Shown here: piece after piece, positions 42,228 to 50,665 of the stretch
Layout: the number at the start of each line of letters is the position of its first letter
Numbering within the stretch: position 1 is the stretch's first letter
Assembly: GCA_017965445.1 (NCBI GenBank)
Contig: JAGCPZ010000010.1
Span: 1 to 52,622 of the forward strand
Direction: 5' to 3'
DNA from: Fibrobacter sp.
GTDB taxonomy: Bacteria > Fibrobacterota > Fibrobacteria > Fibrobacterales > Fibrobacteraceae
Length of the DNA stretch: 52,622 nucleotides
Translations under genes and position numbers: made by a program
The notes under the pieces: model-generated
What the model was told of the DNA's origin: nothing
Seen by the model: only the letters and a program-made list of their open reading frames with translations
Database searches by the model: none

Positions 42228-43733
42228 CTACTCCTTTATCGTCGGTGCCTGCCTTGCGACTGGGGCAAGTTCGCCGTGCTTTCTGAACAGGTGCTTCACC
42301 AGCGTCCCGAATCCACGCATTACGCGGTAACGTTCACGCGGGTTCTTGATAGCCATGATGCCCTGACGCAGAATGTAGCTTGGACGAAGGTAGAATTCAC
42401 GGCGGGCCTTGTCGCAGAAATCGACGAGTGCCTGGCTGGTGAGTTCGCCGCGCTGGATCGTGGTGCGGTGGAAACCGTCCTTGTCGAGCCACTGGCTGTA
42501 ATCCTTCGACTTCAAGGCACCGCTTTCCAAAGCTTCCTTGTAGGCTTCGGTGCCGGGGTACGCCATGATGGGGTAGAACTGGGCCGTGTTCGGGTTCAGC
42601 TTCTTCGCGTAGTCGAGCGTCATGCGGAGCGTTTCCGGTGTGTCGCCCGGGTTACCCACCATGAAGCATCCGTGAACGAGGAGTCCTGCCTTGCGGGCGT
42701 TCTTCGTAAATTCAATGGCCTTGTCGGTGTTTTTCACGCCCTTGTGAATTTTTTCCAAGACTTCGGGGCTTGCGCTTTCAAAGCCCACGCACATTTCGCG
42801 GCCACCGGCCTTCTTCATGAGCTTGAGCAAGTCGAGCGGCACATCGGCGCGAGCGTTGCAGCTCCAAGTAATCTTGAGACCGCGTTCGAGAATCAAGTTG
42901 CAAATCTGGCGCACGTGTTCGTGGCTTGCTGTAAAGGTGTCGTCTTCGAAGAACACTTCGCCTAAATCTTCGAAGTTGTCCTTGATGTACTGCAATTCAT
43001 CGACAACATCCTTCGGGTCGCGGCGGCGGAACTTGTGGCCGTTGAGCGTCTGCGGAATCACGCAGTAGCTGCAGTGGTTCGGGCAACCGCGGCCACTGAG
43101 AATCACGATAAGCGGGTTCAGGTTTGCGCCGTAGAAATACTTCTTGTAGCAGCTGTAGAGGTGCTTGCGATAGACCTTGGAAACCCACGGGATTTCGTTC
43201 AGGTTCTCGATCTTCGGGCCTTCGGGCTGGAAATCGACTTTGCCTTCGGCGGTGCGGTAGGCAAGCCCTGCAAACTGACCGACGGGAGCGCCATCGCCAC
43301 GGAGAGCGCGGACGAGATTCCGGCAGGTGTAGTCGGCTTCGCCAATAACCACGTAGTCAAGGCTCGGTTCCATTTCCATGGATTCGAGCGGTTCGGCCGT
43401 GGCGTGCGTACCCATGATGGCGACCTTCACGTTCGGCATTTCTTGCTTGATGGCGTGGACCACCTTGAGGTCGTTCAAAATACTCGGGGTGCTCGTGCTG
43501 CAAATGACGAGCTCCGGACCAAACTTCTTGATGCCTTCGAGCGTCTGGGGCAAGTCAAGCTCCATAGCGGGACTGTCAATCAGCTGGATTTCGTTGCCAT
43601 CGGCTTCGCAAACGCCGGCGGCATAACTCAAAAACATCGGCCAGTAAAGCGTACTGGACTTCGTAACACACGGGGATCTAGATTCCCGACTGAACATCGG
43701 GTGAAAAGGAGGATTTAAAAAAGTAACATGCAT
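42228..43733 (-). CDS. B12-binding-domain radical SAM protein
   Basis: About 501 residues when started at 43733 (MHVTFLNPPFHPMFS); a start at 43751 would add six residues. The N-terminal third is a cobalamin-binding-like Rossmann domain (LVICSTSTPSILNDLKVVHAIKQ, VKVAIMGTHATAEP). The radical SAM cluster motif is G-C-P-N-H-C-S-Y-C-V in the middle, followed by EVFFEDDTFTASHEHVRQIC and a C-terminal domain. Members of this class include Fe-S methyltransferases and lipid or cofactor-modifying enzymes; the substrate here is not evident. It is divergent from the MORN-variant gene, with an inverted repeat between them. Confidence 0.9.
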   Translation of the reverse strand: MHVTFLNPPFHPMFSRESRSPCVTKSSTLYWPMFLSYAAGVCEADGNEIQLIDSPAMELDLPQTLEGIKKFGPELVICSTSTPSILNDLKVVHAIKQEMPNVKVAIMGTHATAEPLESMEMEPSLDYVVIGEADYTCRNLVRALRGDGAPVGQFAGLAYRTAEGKVDFQPEGPKIENLNEIPWVSKVYRKHLYSCYKKYFYGANLNPLIVILSGRGCPNHCSYCVIPQTLNGHKFRRRDPKDVVDELQYIKDNFEDLGEVFFEDDTFTASHEHVRQICNLILERGLKITWSCNARADVPLDLLKLMKKAGGREMCVGFESASPEVLEKIHKGVKNTDKAIEFTKNARKAGLLVHGCFMVGNPGDTPETLRMTLDYAKKLNPNTAQFYPIMAYPGTEAYKEALESGALKSKDYSQWLDKDGFHRTTIQRGELTSQALVDFCDKARREFYLRPSYILRQGIMAIKNPRERYRVMRGFGTLVKHLFRKHGELAPVARQAPTIKE

Positions 43734-43748
43734 GACGGACACAAAATA

Positions 43749-43768
43749 CATAATCTTAATTGATTATG
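43749..43768. promoter_or_regulatory. CATAATC-N6-GATTATG inverted repeat between divergent genes
   Basis: A perfect 7-bp inverted repeat with a 6-base spacer, lying between the divergent starts of the radical SAM gene (43733) and the MORN-variant gene (43784). Position and symmetry fit an operator for a dimeric regulator. The TATATT stretch at 43775-43780 follows it toward the plus-strand gene. Confidence 0.5.
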
Positions 43769-43783
43769 CTACATTATATTGCG

Positions 43784-44395
43784 ATGAAAAAGCTTTTTTT
43801 AACGTTTTTTTCGTGTCTAGTGACGTGTGGCACTGCTCTAGCGGCGCCCGTTGCTGCTCCTGTCGCTTTGGATACGGTTCGCACGACGTTTGATGACGGT
43901 CGCTTGTCGAGAATTTACACCGTTTTAAAGGGAACCGATGTGCGTGAAGGTGTTTCGCTGACGTACCATCCGAATGGCAAGTTGGCGGTCGAAGCCCCTT
44001 ACAAGAACGGCAAGTTGGACGGCGTATTCCGCTCGTACGATGAAAACGGAAAACTTCGCGAAACGGTTGGCTATAAAGATGGTGAAGAAGAAGGCTTGAG
44101 CATCATCTATTACGAAAACGGGAAAAAGAAATCGAGTGAGAAGTATAGCCACGGAACGTTAAACGGCATGTCGGAAGACTGGTACGAAAATGGAAAAATC
44201 CGTCGCCAGATTCCATACGAGAACGGACAAATTCACGGTGTCGTGAAAATTTACGATGAGATGGGACTTTTGTCAGAAGACATGAACTTTGAACGTGGCA
44301 TCCGCAACGGCAAATACCACCGCTACAGTTTCGGCAAGGTCATGCTTGAAGCGGAATTTAGGGACAACCGTTGCATCAAGAATTGTAATTTTTAG
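43784..44395 (+). CDS. Secreted MORN-variant (YwqK-like) repeat protein
   Basis: A 203-residue protein with the start set at ATG 43784, giving a signal peptide (MKKLFLTFFSCLVTCGTALA). At least five tandem repeats of about 23 residues follow, each with Y-x-x-N-G-K-x-x-x-E and Y-K/E-N-G-K/Q-x-x-G (YHPNGKLAVEAPYKNGKLDG, YDENGKLRETVGYKDGEEEG, YYENGKKKSSEKYSHGTLNG, WYENGKIRRQIPYENGQIHG). This is the MORN_2 pattern of proteins labelled YwqK family antitoxin. No toxin gene is nearby and the protein is exported, so that label should not be taken literally. Confidence 0.87.
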   Translation: MKKLFLTFFSCLVTCGTALAAPVAAPVALDTVRTTFDDGRLSRIYTVLKGTDVREGVSLTYHPNGKLAVEAPYKNGKLDGVFRSYDENGKLRETVGYKDGEEEGLSIIYYENGKKKSSEKYSHGTLNGMSEDWYENGKIRRQIPYENGQIHGVVKIYDEMGLLSEDMNFERGIRNGKYHRYSFGKVMLEAEFRDNRCIKNCNF

Positions 44396-44489
44396 TCATT
44401 GGTCAATGGTCGTGAATTGTTAGTTTATATGTTCGTTGAATGCATCGAATTTAATGCTAATGACCAATAACTAATTACTAATAACTACG
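44393..44489. repeat. Inverted TTGGTCA/TGACCAA repeat with TAACTA units
   Basis: Between the convergent MORN-variant and DedA genes. ATTGGTCAATGGTC on the left is matched by AATGACCAATAAC on the right, and the right end continues into CTAATTACTAATAACTA. It is related to the repeats at 22421 and 42183. It may act as a convergent terminator region, but no T-run stem was seen. Confidence 0.5.
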
Positions 44490-44490
44490 G

Positions 44491-45243
44491 TTACTTTTTC
44501 TTCGGCTTCACGGCGTTCCACACCATGTAACCGATGAAGAGCACGCCGAAGCCGAGCAGCGCGATGGCGAGTTCGGAATTGTATTTTTCGATGATATCCT
44601 TCTGGCCGTGGGCAAAGTAGCCGAGCAATGCTAAGACGCAGTTCCAGATGGCGGCGCCGAGGAACGTGTAAAGCGTGAACGGGGCGAGCTTCATTTTGGC
44701 AAGGCCCGCCGGAATCGAAATCAGTTGGCGGATGACGGTGATGAGGCGGCCGACAAATGTCGAGATTGCGCCGTGTTCGCGGAAGTAGTTTTCGGCCTTT
44801 TCAACCTTCTGGACATCGAGCAGCAAAAAGTGTCCGAGGCGGCTGTCTGCGAATTTGTATATGATCGGGCGACCGAGAATCTTGGCGAGGAAGTAGTTGA
44901 CGTAAGCTCCGATGAGCGCGCCGACTGTTGCGAAGAAAACGATGAGTGCGATGTTAAGGCCGGAACCTAGCTGGAGAGCCTTATAAGCGGCAGGCGGCAC
45001 GACGAGTTCCGACGGGAACGGAATGAAAGAGCTTTCAATCGCCATTAAAAGCGTAATTGTGCCGTAATTCAGGTTGTCATTGTACCAATCAATAATGCGG
45101 TTGTAAATGCCTGTCGATTTTGCGGTGTCGGCGACTGCGCCAGCGGCGTTGGCGGCATCGACTGAGAGCGAGTCTGCGGCAAAAGTAAAAGCGGTAAGGA
45201 GAAGTGCTAAAGCGATTGTTGTTTTTAGAACTGAATTTTTCAT
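44491..45243 (-). CDS. DedA/SNARE-associated family membrane protein with signal-like extension
   Basis: About 250 residues from ATG 45243 (MKNSVLKTTIALALLLTAFTFA); an upstream in-frame ATG at 45309 overlaps a terminator and is less likely. DedA features are MAIESSFIPFPSELVVPPAAY, the Gly-rich ATVGALIGAYVNYFLAKILGRP, and FVGRLITVIRQLISIPAGLAKM, with Arg residues typical of the family. DedA proteins are undecaprenyl-phosphate or other lipid flippases linked to proton-motive force. An added signal-like segment and an Ala/Asp-rich stretch of about 35 residues precede the family domain, which is unusual. Confidence 0.88.
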   Translation of the reverse strand: MKNSVLKTTIALALLLTAFTFAADSLSVDAANAAGAVADTAKSTGIYNRIIDWYNDNLNYGTITLLMAIESSFIPFPSELVVPPAAYKALQLGSGLNIALIVFFATVGALIGAYVNYFLAKILGRPIIYKFADSRLGHFLLLDVQKVEKAENYFREHGAISTFVGRLITVIRQLISIPAGLAKMKLAPFTLYTFLGAAIWNCVLALLGYFAHGQKDIIEKYNSELAIALLGFGVLFIGYMVWNAVKPKKK

Positions 45244-45291
45244 TGGACGCAATTTAGAAAAATATTTGGCGTATCGCCAGAAGATTCCCAT

Positions 45292-45328
45292 AAAAAAAGA
45301 CCTCGGCACAGTAGCCGAGGTGAAAAAA
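45292..45328 (-). terminator. Terminator of the five-gene envelope operon
   Basis: Read on the minus strand, ACCTCGGC and GCCGAGGT form a perfect 8-bp stem (45300-45307 and 45314-45321) with a 6-base loop, followed by seven T. It ends the operon that runs from 51369 down to 45360. Confidence 0.88.
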
Positions 45329-45359
45329 CATGTTTGGATTATGCCATTTGCAAAAAATG

Positions 45360-47060
45360 TTAGAATACAAAGTAGATGCCGACGCCGAGGAGGGCCGCTG
45401 CGGTCCCTAACAGAATTCCGCCTGCGATGGCCTTGTTGTCACCTTGCTTGACTAGCTTGTGGTTCTTGTCAACTTTGTTCTTGTAGTTCTCGCCTTTGAC
45501 GGCTCCGGGAATCCGGAGCTCTTTCTTGATGTCGTCGGCGTCGTTGTAGTCCAAGTGCGCAAGGTACATGAACAGACCGCCGATAAGCGCCGTGCCGATG
45601 GATCCGCCGATAAACGCTTCGCCGAGGGTTTGCATTTTTTTGTCGTGGAGCCACTTGTTCTGCTGTTCGATTTCGTCGAAGTCGGTGAGCTTTTGCAGGT
45701 CAATGCTCAAGTCGATTTGCGAGACTGGAGCCACGAAGAAGCTGACGAGTGTGTCGCGGTAGCCTGCCTTGCGGATGATGAGGCTGTCCATTCCCATTTC
45801 GTAAACCGGTATTTTTTCAGGGGTTTGTGCAATCGCCTTGGAACGCTTGGTGATTGGGGCGTGCGCCTTGTAAACGTTAGCTCCTTCGGGGAACGTCTGG
45901 ATGCGGATTTCTGGTGTAACGCGTTTGAGCTTGAGCGATATGAAGGTCGTGTCGCCAATGAGCGGGACAACGCTTGAGCTTGCGCCCCAAAGGTGCCTAT
46001 CGACGTTCCAATAGGCGTGAATTGTGAATTTAGAAGTGTCGGTAGTGATGAATGTGCAGGGGGATTTGCAAATGGCGTCTTTGTTGGTGCGCGAAATGGT
46101 CGCTCCGTCGGGATCCGTTTCGACGTGGATGTAGGCACGGTCTTTTTTGGACTTTACAATGTCTTTACCTTGTGCATCTAACAATTGATTTTTTAGTTTG
46201 TTGTTAGTGATGGCGTCTCCCAGGGCGGATTCCCTGGAAACGTTGAAAGACGAACGGTGGAGCAACGGGAGCGAATCTTCATATAGCACATGCGTCAGGT
46301 TGATGCTTAGACTGTCTGTTCTGGTATTTTGGGCGATTTCGCCGAAGTAGATGGAATTGAATCCATGAGAAGCCAATGCGCTCTGAATGCAGATGTTATC
46401 GTTGCAGTTGGGAATGTCGGTTTTGCGGATGATTTGCGGCTTTTCTCCAGATTCCATTAAAAGGCGTGCAGTGAGCGCCGTTATCTGGTCTGCAATGTTC
46501 TGCTCGATTCCCTCTGCGTTGTAGGCGATAAGGACTGTCTTGATTTCGGGCTTTGGTTTATCTGCGTTCGGCGTGCTAGAATCTGTCGAAGAACTTGGTT
46601 GCGACGAGGAACTTTCGACGATTGAACTGGAACTGGCCGCTTTTTTTATCGCGGATTCTTTTGATGCGGAACTTGTTGCCGTAGCACTTGAGCTTGCCTG
46701 CGTTTTTGCGGTAGCTTCTTTAACTGCGGAACTTGTGGCAACCGTGCTTGAACTCGTTGCTGTCGTGACGGGTTCTTTGGCTGCAGGTGCCTTTTTGGTC
46801 GAGGTTCCTTGGGTGTTATCGGCGTTCAGCAGGTCGTTCCCTTGTTCATCTACAATTTTTTTGAATTGTCCCTTGGCAATCTTTACAATTGTGAACTTGT
46901 TTTGAATGTAGCCGCCGAGACTTACGGTGTCGTTTTCGATGCCGATAAGCTTTGCGCGTTGTTGCGTTCCCGAAAGGAGCTCAACGTCAACGAGTTTTCC
47001 TTCGGGTTCTGCGAAGGCGGCGACTAGGGCGATTGCTAGAATTGAGAAAATCTTTTTCAT
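45360..47060 (-). CDS. PEGA-domain membrane protein with CsgG/TolB-like N-terminal domain, last gene of operon
   Basis: A 566-residue exported protein. After the signal peptide (MKKIFSILAIALVAAFA), about 25-75 is a small beta domain, about 85-175 is a Ser/Thr/Ala-rich linker, and about 180-290 is an alpha/beta domain resembling the TolB-N/CsgG-type nucleotide- or peptide-binding fold (KTVLIAYNAEGIEQNIADQIT, CIQSALASHGFNSIYFGEI). Two PEGA-like domains follow (AYIHVETDPDGATISR and IRIQTFPEGANVYKA). The C-terminus has two Gly-rich transmembrane helices around a charged loop. It lies 7 bases after the previous gene and ends at a strong terminator. PEGA domains are surface-associated beta domains. 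Confidence 0.82.
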   Translation of the reverse strand: MKKIFSILAIALVAAFAEPEGKLVDVELLSGTQQRAKLIGIENDTVSLGGYIQNKFTIVKIAKGQFKKIVDEQGNDLLNADNTQGTSTKKAPAAKEPVTTATSSSTVATSSAVKEATAKTQASSSATATSSASKESAIKKAASSSSIVESSSSQPSSSTDSSTPNADKPKPEIKTVLIAYNAEGIEQNIADQITALTARLLMESGEKPQIIRKTDIPNCNDNICIQSALASHGFNSIYFGEIAQNTRTDSLSINLTHVLYEDSLPLLHRSSFNVSRESALGDAITNNKLKNQLLDAQGKDIVKSKKDRAYIHVETDPDGATISRTNKDAICKSPCTFITTDTSKFTIHAYWNVDRHLWGASSSVVPLIGDTTFISLKLKRVTPEIRIQTFPEGANVYKAHAPITKRSKAIAQTPEKIPVYEMGMDSLIIRKAGYRDTLVSFFVAPVSQIDLSIDLQKLTDFDEIEQQNKWLHDKKMQTLGEAFIGGSIGTALIGGLFMYLAHLDYNDADDIKKELRIPGAVKGENYKNKVDKNHKLVKQGDNKAIAGGILLGTAAALLGVGIYFVF

Positions 47061-47067
47061 ATTCTAC

Positions 47068-47709
47068 CTAAAATGAAAGGGCGAATCCTGCGGCAAGGAA
47101 CAGTAAGCCTGTCCCGAAAAAAACTTTGGAAACGTTTTTTGATGTTTTGGCTCTCTTTCTGTAATCCTTGAATTCTTGCATGTGGGCGTCATATTTTTCA
47201 TTCATAAAGCGCGTGTTCTCCATAGCTTTTTTATGGTCGTTCGCTTTGCTGATGTCGTATAACGTGACAATTGCAGATATTCCGCTGATGACAAACGGGG
47301 CGATGGAAAACCATTGAAGCGTTTGCCCGAGGTTGCGCCTGCTGCGATGCTTTAACATGTCTTGATGGCTGTTTATTAGCTCGTCATCATAGGTTTGGCG
47401 GAGTGCTACAATGATAAAGGATGTATCGCTGGAGGATAGCGTGATGTTTATCGTCGTGTCTGCGTAATCGGGGTGGAAAAATGAAACGGTAATGCTTTCT
47501 GCCCCGTCAGGAACAGGAATAAATGCCGGGGACGTGTAGGCGGGATTTTTTGAAAAATCAGGCGGCGTGTCGCCGGTATAGAGATCGACCGTGGATGGGT
47601 TTGTAGAAATTTGCAGATAGCGCGTACTTACTTTTTGTTGCGCAAAAAGGTCGTTACAAAGTACGAACAACATTATAAGAATGAGGGAGGCGCTTCTATA
47701 AAGATTCAT
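47068..47709 (-). CDS. Small PEGA-domain membrane protein, fourth gene of operon
   Basis: 213 residues from ATG 47709, which overlaps the preceding stop (ATGA). A signal peptide (ASLILIMLFVLCNDLFA) is followed by one PEGA-like domain (RYLQISTNPSTVDLYTG, AESITVSFFHPDYADTTINI) and then two hydrophobic helices (SIAPFVISGISAIVTLYDI and VFFGTGLLFLAAGFALSF) around a basic loop. The domain order PEGA, helix, charged loop, helix is the same as at the C-terminus of the next gene, so the two are probably diverged relatives or assemble together. Confidence 0.8.
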   Translation of the reverse strand: MNLYRSASLILIMLFVLCNDLFAQQKVSTRYLQISTNPSTVDLYTGDTPPDFSKNPAYTSPAFIPVPDGAESITVSFFHPDYADTTINITLSSSDTSFIIVALRQTYDDELINSHQDMLKHRSRRNLGQTLQWFSIAPFVISGISAIVTLYDISKANDHKKAMENTRFMNEKYDAHMQEFKDYRKRAKTSKNVSKVFFGTGLLFLAAGFALSF

Positions 47710-49094
47710 TTGTTGCCCTCCGTTCCCGGAAACGGTCCCTTGATTGACGTTACCGATTTGCCGGTCAAGATTTTCCAATAGACGTCGGGAGCCTTGTTGC
47801 GGGCGTAATCTTCGGCCTTGATGACCAGCTTGCATTCCTTCCTGCATGTGTTTGTAAACGATAAAGTGTTCTCGTCAAAATTTGTCTTGAGCGTGTCGTC
47901 GTTCATGAGAACTGTGATTTTCGAGGCGTTGATGCCGGAACCGTTGTCGAGAACAAAGAACTTCAGTGGCGAAGTCGAGGGAATATCCGTTGCGGTCGGA
48001 ACCATGTTGGGCTTGACTTTGTCGTACAGGAACAACGTATCTGTCAATTTTTTTGTGTTTGGGGCGAGATCTACCGTCATGGAATCGCAGCCGTATTCCG
48101 TGCGAAATTTATCGCAGACGACAATCTTGACGTTGGATTGCGGGGGTAGCGTCTCTTGGATGGTTGTATTTGCCTCGACTTTTGCGAACGTTGAAATCGT
48201 GTCGCCCGACGATGATATGAATGCTCCGTACAGCTGCGATTTTTCGGGATACTGGCTGAACATGCAGGCCAGCGGAACCTCTACGATAGTTTTGCCTTTG
48301 TTTTCGAGTTTTGTCGAGAAGTTGAATACTTCACTATACGCTTGTTCGATATTGCCTCTGTTGTTTTTGGTAAGGGCCCGGACACCCCAGTAAATAGTGG
48401 AGTTATCAATGGCGTGGTTGATGGAATCACCGTTTTCGTTGATTTCCTTGTTGAGTTTGCCCATCAGATCTACGCTTTGCGTACATTCCGTTTCGCCAAG
48501 CGGAGATTCCCAAATTTTTTCTAGGTAATAGCTTGCGTAGATGACGCAGACGGAGGATTCCCACGGATCAATTCCGGAAATGTTCCAAGATAATTCCAGT
48601 CCGTCTGGGTTATCTCCGTTAACTAGGTTGTATCTGTTGGGCGGAGATTGCAGTGAAATGGTTGTTGGCGTGTTGACATAGACCGTGGCCCGTGAAAGCA
48701 GGGTGTCGCCCAGATGGTCTATCGTTTCGAATGAAATCTTATGGACGCCAGCTTTGTCGAACTTGTAATACAGGGAAGATGTACTTGCTTCGTTGGTGTC
48801 AATCGTCCATTTGTGAGTGTTGTAATAAGCTATGGATTGATCGCTGGGGATGAATTCTCCATTAAGAGAGTAAACGCCGCAAATGCGAATTTTTTCGTTG
48901 AGGTTGACGTAAAATTCGTCAGAAGATGCGTAGCGGATGTATGGTTCGCCGATAAAAGTTTCCGGTACTATAAAAATGGATTGGGTGATTTCAGGAACAT
49001 CCGAAGATTGAATCTCGGAATCGGAACACGAAATAAACAGTTGCGCAATAGCGATGGCCGAAATTATCGAAAGAGGGCGGAAATCGAAATGCAT
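47706..49094 (-). CDS. Ig/PKD-like lipoprotein, third gene of operon
   Basis: A 462-residue predicted lipoprotein: hydrophobic N-terminus ending L-F-I-S-C-S-D (Cys23). Residues about 40-145 have a PKD/Ig pattern (THKWTIDTNEAS, YYKFDKAGVHKISFETIDHLGD), about 148-260 a fibronectin-type pattern (TTISLQSPPNRYNLVNG, LELSWNISGID, IYWGVRALTKNN), about 265-345 a carboxypeptidase-regulatory-like region, and the last 100 a further Ig-like domain with two Cys (NTCRKECKLVIKAEDYARNKAP). Start and stop overlap its neighbours. It shares architecture with the 523- and 235-residue lipoproteins upstream. Its ligand is unknown. Confidence 0.8.
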   Translation of the reverse strand: MHFDFRPLSIISAIAIAQLFISCSDSEIQSSDVPEITQSIFIVPETFIGEPYIRYASSDEFYVNLNEKIRICGVYSLNGEFIPSDQSIAYYNTHKWTIDTNEASTSSLYYKFDKAGVHKISFETIDHLGDTLLSRATVYVNTPTTISLQSPPNRYNLVNGDNPDGLELSWNISGIDPWESSVCVIYASYYLEKIWESPLGETECTQSVDLMGKLNKEINENGDSINHAIDNSTIYWGVRALTKNNRGNIEQAYSEVFNFSTKLENKGKTIVEVPLACMFSQYPEKSQLYGAFISSSGDTISTFAKVEANTTIQETLPPQSNVKIVVCDKFRTEYGCDSMTVDLAPNTKKLTDTLFLYDKVKPNMVPTATDIPSTSPLKFFVLDNGSGINASKITVLMNDDTLKTNFDENTLSFTNTCRKECKLVIKAEDYARNKAPDVYWKILTGKSVTSIKGPFPGTEGNK

Positions 49095-50665
49095 TAGTTT
49101 TCCTCCTTCGGTTCGACGTTGTTGACGGTTAGTTTCCAGGTTTTATTTTGTACAATGCCGTTAGTATAGATGACTGTTGTTCTTATCGTTTGTTCTTTGT
49201 CGAAAATGCTGGCGTCAATATTGGTTGAATAGACGCTCTTTTCCGGCTTTGTAGCAGAGGCGATTGCTTCGCTTCTGGTGACGTTATAGAAACTGAAAGC
49301 CTCAACTTTGAAGTTGAATGGGTTGTGCTCGTCGATGAATAGCAGGATACTTTTGTCGCTATCGATGGTCGTGTCACTGTTGGTTGTAAACCAGAACGTA
49401 CTTGGAGTGATATAGAACGATTTTGTTTTTTTATTATTGCTTCCATCGGTGGCCGAAATGGTAAGGATTCGGTATGCCCAGCTCTTATCAGTGTCTTTGA
49501 GAACGACTGTTAGAATACTGTCTTTGTAGAAACGGTCCGTAATTAAATCGGCTTCCAAGTTTACGACGATGTTTTGCGAGTTGAGTGTGCTGCCTTTATC
49601 TGTGATAATAAATTTCAATGTGTCCGAAAAATCAAGTGTGTCAAGATTCAAGACGGATTCAATAGAGGGCGCTATGGAATCGACGAGTTTGATGTTGTCG
49701 AGAATCGTGACGAACCCATCGCGAATGGTGATGTCTTTTTTTGTTGTTCCGAAATCGGAATAATCGGAACGCATTGTTAGTTTGTACTTCCCTGCGGGGA
49801 CAGCGCCTAGCGAGATTTCATTTCTGGACTGTGAAATAGAAAGGCTGTATTTGAATATTCTATCTTCGTTTTTCTCGTCTTGAAGCGATAGCTGCACGGG
49901 AATGGATGATTGTTGACTTGTTTTGATGGTTGTCTGGAGTGATCCCTCGCCAGGGAGCCCCTTGGTAAAGAAGAAACTCTCTATTTTTTCGCTAGATGCA
50001 AAGTTGTATTCGTTGAATGCTTGTACGGTCCAATTGTATTTTTTTAATGGATTTAATTCGTTGTGGAATATGAAGTGAGGCTCGCTTATGATTGTGTCGA
50101 TGTTCTTGAATTTGGAATCTGAATTTGCAAATTCTTCTTCGCTCAATGTAAAACGAAAACGATGGGCGAGGTGTATTCCTTCGGTTGCCGCTTCCCAAGA
50201 GAAGTAGATACTTTCGTAGGGGTCTATGGCTTGGGTCCCTGCAGCCGGGATGAATAAAGTGTCGTTTAAGACGGGCTTGTCTGCAATCCAAACCTCAAGG
50301 GAATCGTAATGCATATCGCCAAAGTAATCTTTAAGAACAAATGTGAATTTGTAGTAACCGGGCTTTTCAATTTGCTTTTTGAAATTGTATTCTGATGAAC
50401 AGTGTTGGCCGTTCATGAGCCAGTGGTAATCTTGAACGCGGATGATTTTATTCGGTACCACCTTTGTTTGGAAATAGATGGTATCGTTAATGTTGAAAGT
50501 GTCTGCCTTGACACTGTTGATTATGGGACTGGCCGATCTTGCTAAGGTCGCGTCAACCTTTATATCTGTGGCATCGGCTTCGTCGAAGATGTGGTCGTCG
50601 GAATCAAAGCAGGACTGGAATAGCCAGACTATCGCTACAAGGAAATAAATTCGTGTGAATTTCAT
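49094..50665 (-). CDS. Ig/PKD-like lipoprotein, second gene of operon
   Basis: A 523-residue predicted lipoprotein with a hydrophobic segment ending F-Q-S-C-F-D (Cys19). The PKD-like region (YHWLMNGQHCSSEYNFKKQIEKPGYYKFTFVLKDYFGD) is followed by a fibronectin-like region (ESIYFSWEAATEGIHLAHRFRFTL, KYNWTVQAFNEYNFAS), a carboxypeptidase-regulatory-like region (EISLGAVPAGKYKLTMRSDYSD) and C-terminal Ig-like strands. It overlaps both neighbours by 1-4 bases. The repeated order with the third gene indicates duplication within the operon. Confidence 0.8.
   Translation of the reverse strand: MKFTRIYFLVAIVWLFQSCFDSDDHIFDEADATDIKVDATLARSASPIINSVKADTFNINDTIYFQTKVVPNKIIRVQDYHWLMNGQHCSSEYNFKKQIEKPGYYKFTFVLKDYFGDMHYDSLEVWIADKPVLNDTLFIPAAGTQAIDPYESIYFSWEAATEGIHLAHRFRFTLSEEEFANSDSKFKNIDTIISEPHFIFHNELNPLKKYNWTVQAFNEYNFASSEKIESFFFTKGLPGEGSLQTTIKTSQQSSIPVQLSLQDEKNEDRIFKYSLSISQSRNEISLGAVPAGKYKLTMRSDYSDFGTTKKDITIRDGFVTILDNIKLVDSIAPSIESVLNLDTLDFSDTLKFIITDKGSTLNSQNIVVNLEADLITDRFYKDSILTVVLKDTDKSWAYRILTISATDGSNNKKTKSFYITPSTFWFTTNSDTTIDSDKSILLFIDEHNPFNFKVEAFSFYNVTRSEAIASATKPEKSVYSTNIDASIFDKEQTIRTTVIYTNGIVQNKTWKLTVNNVEPKEEN

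Noticed and set aside
43784..44395. Toxin-antitoxin system suggested by the YwqK label
   Set aside because: No toxin gene is adjacent, the protein has a signal peptide, and the label comes only from the MORN-variant repeat.
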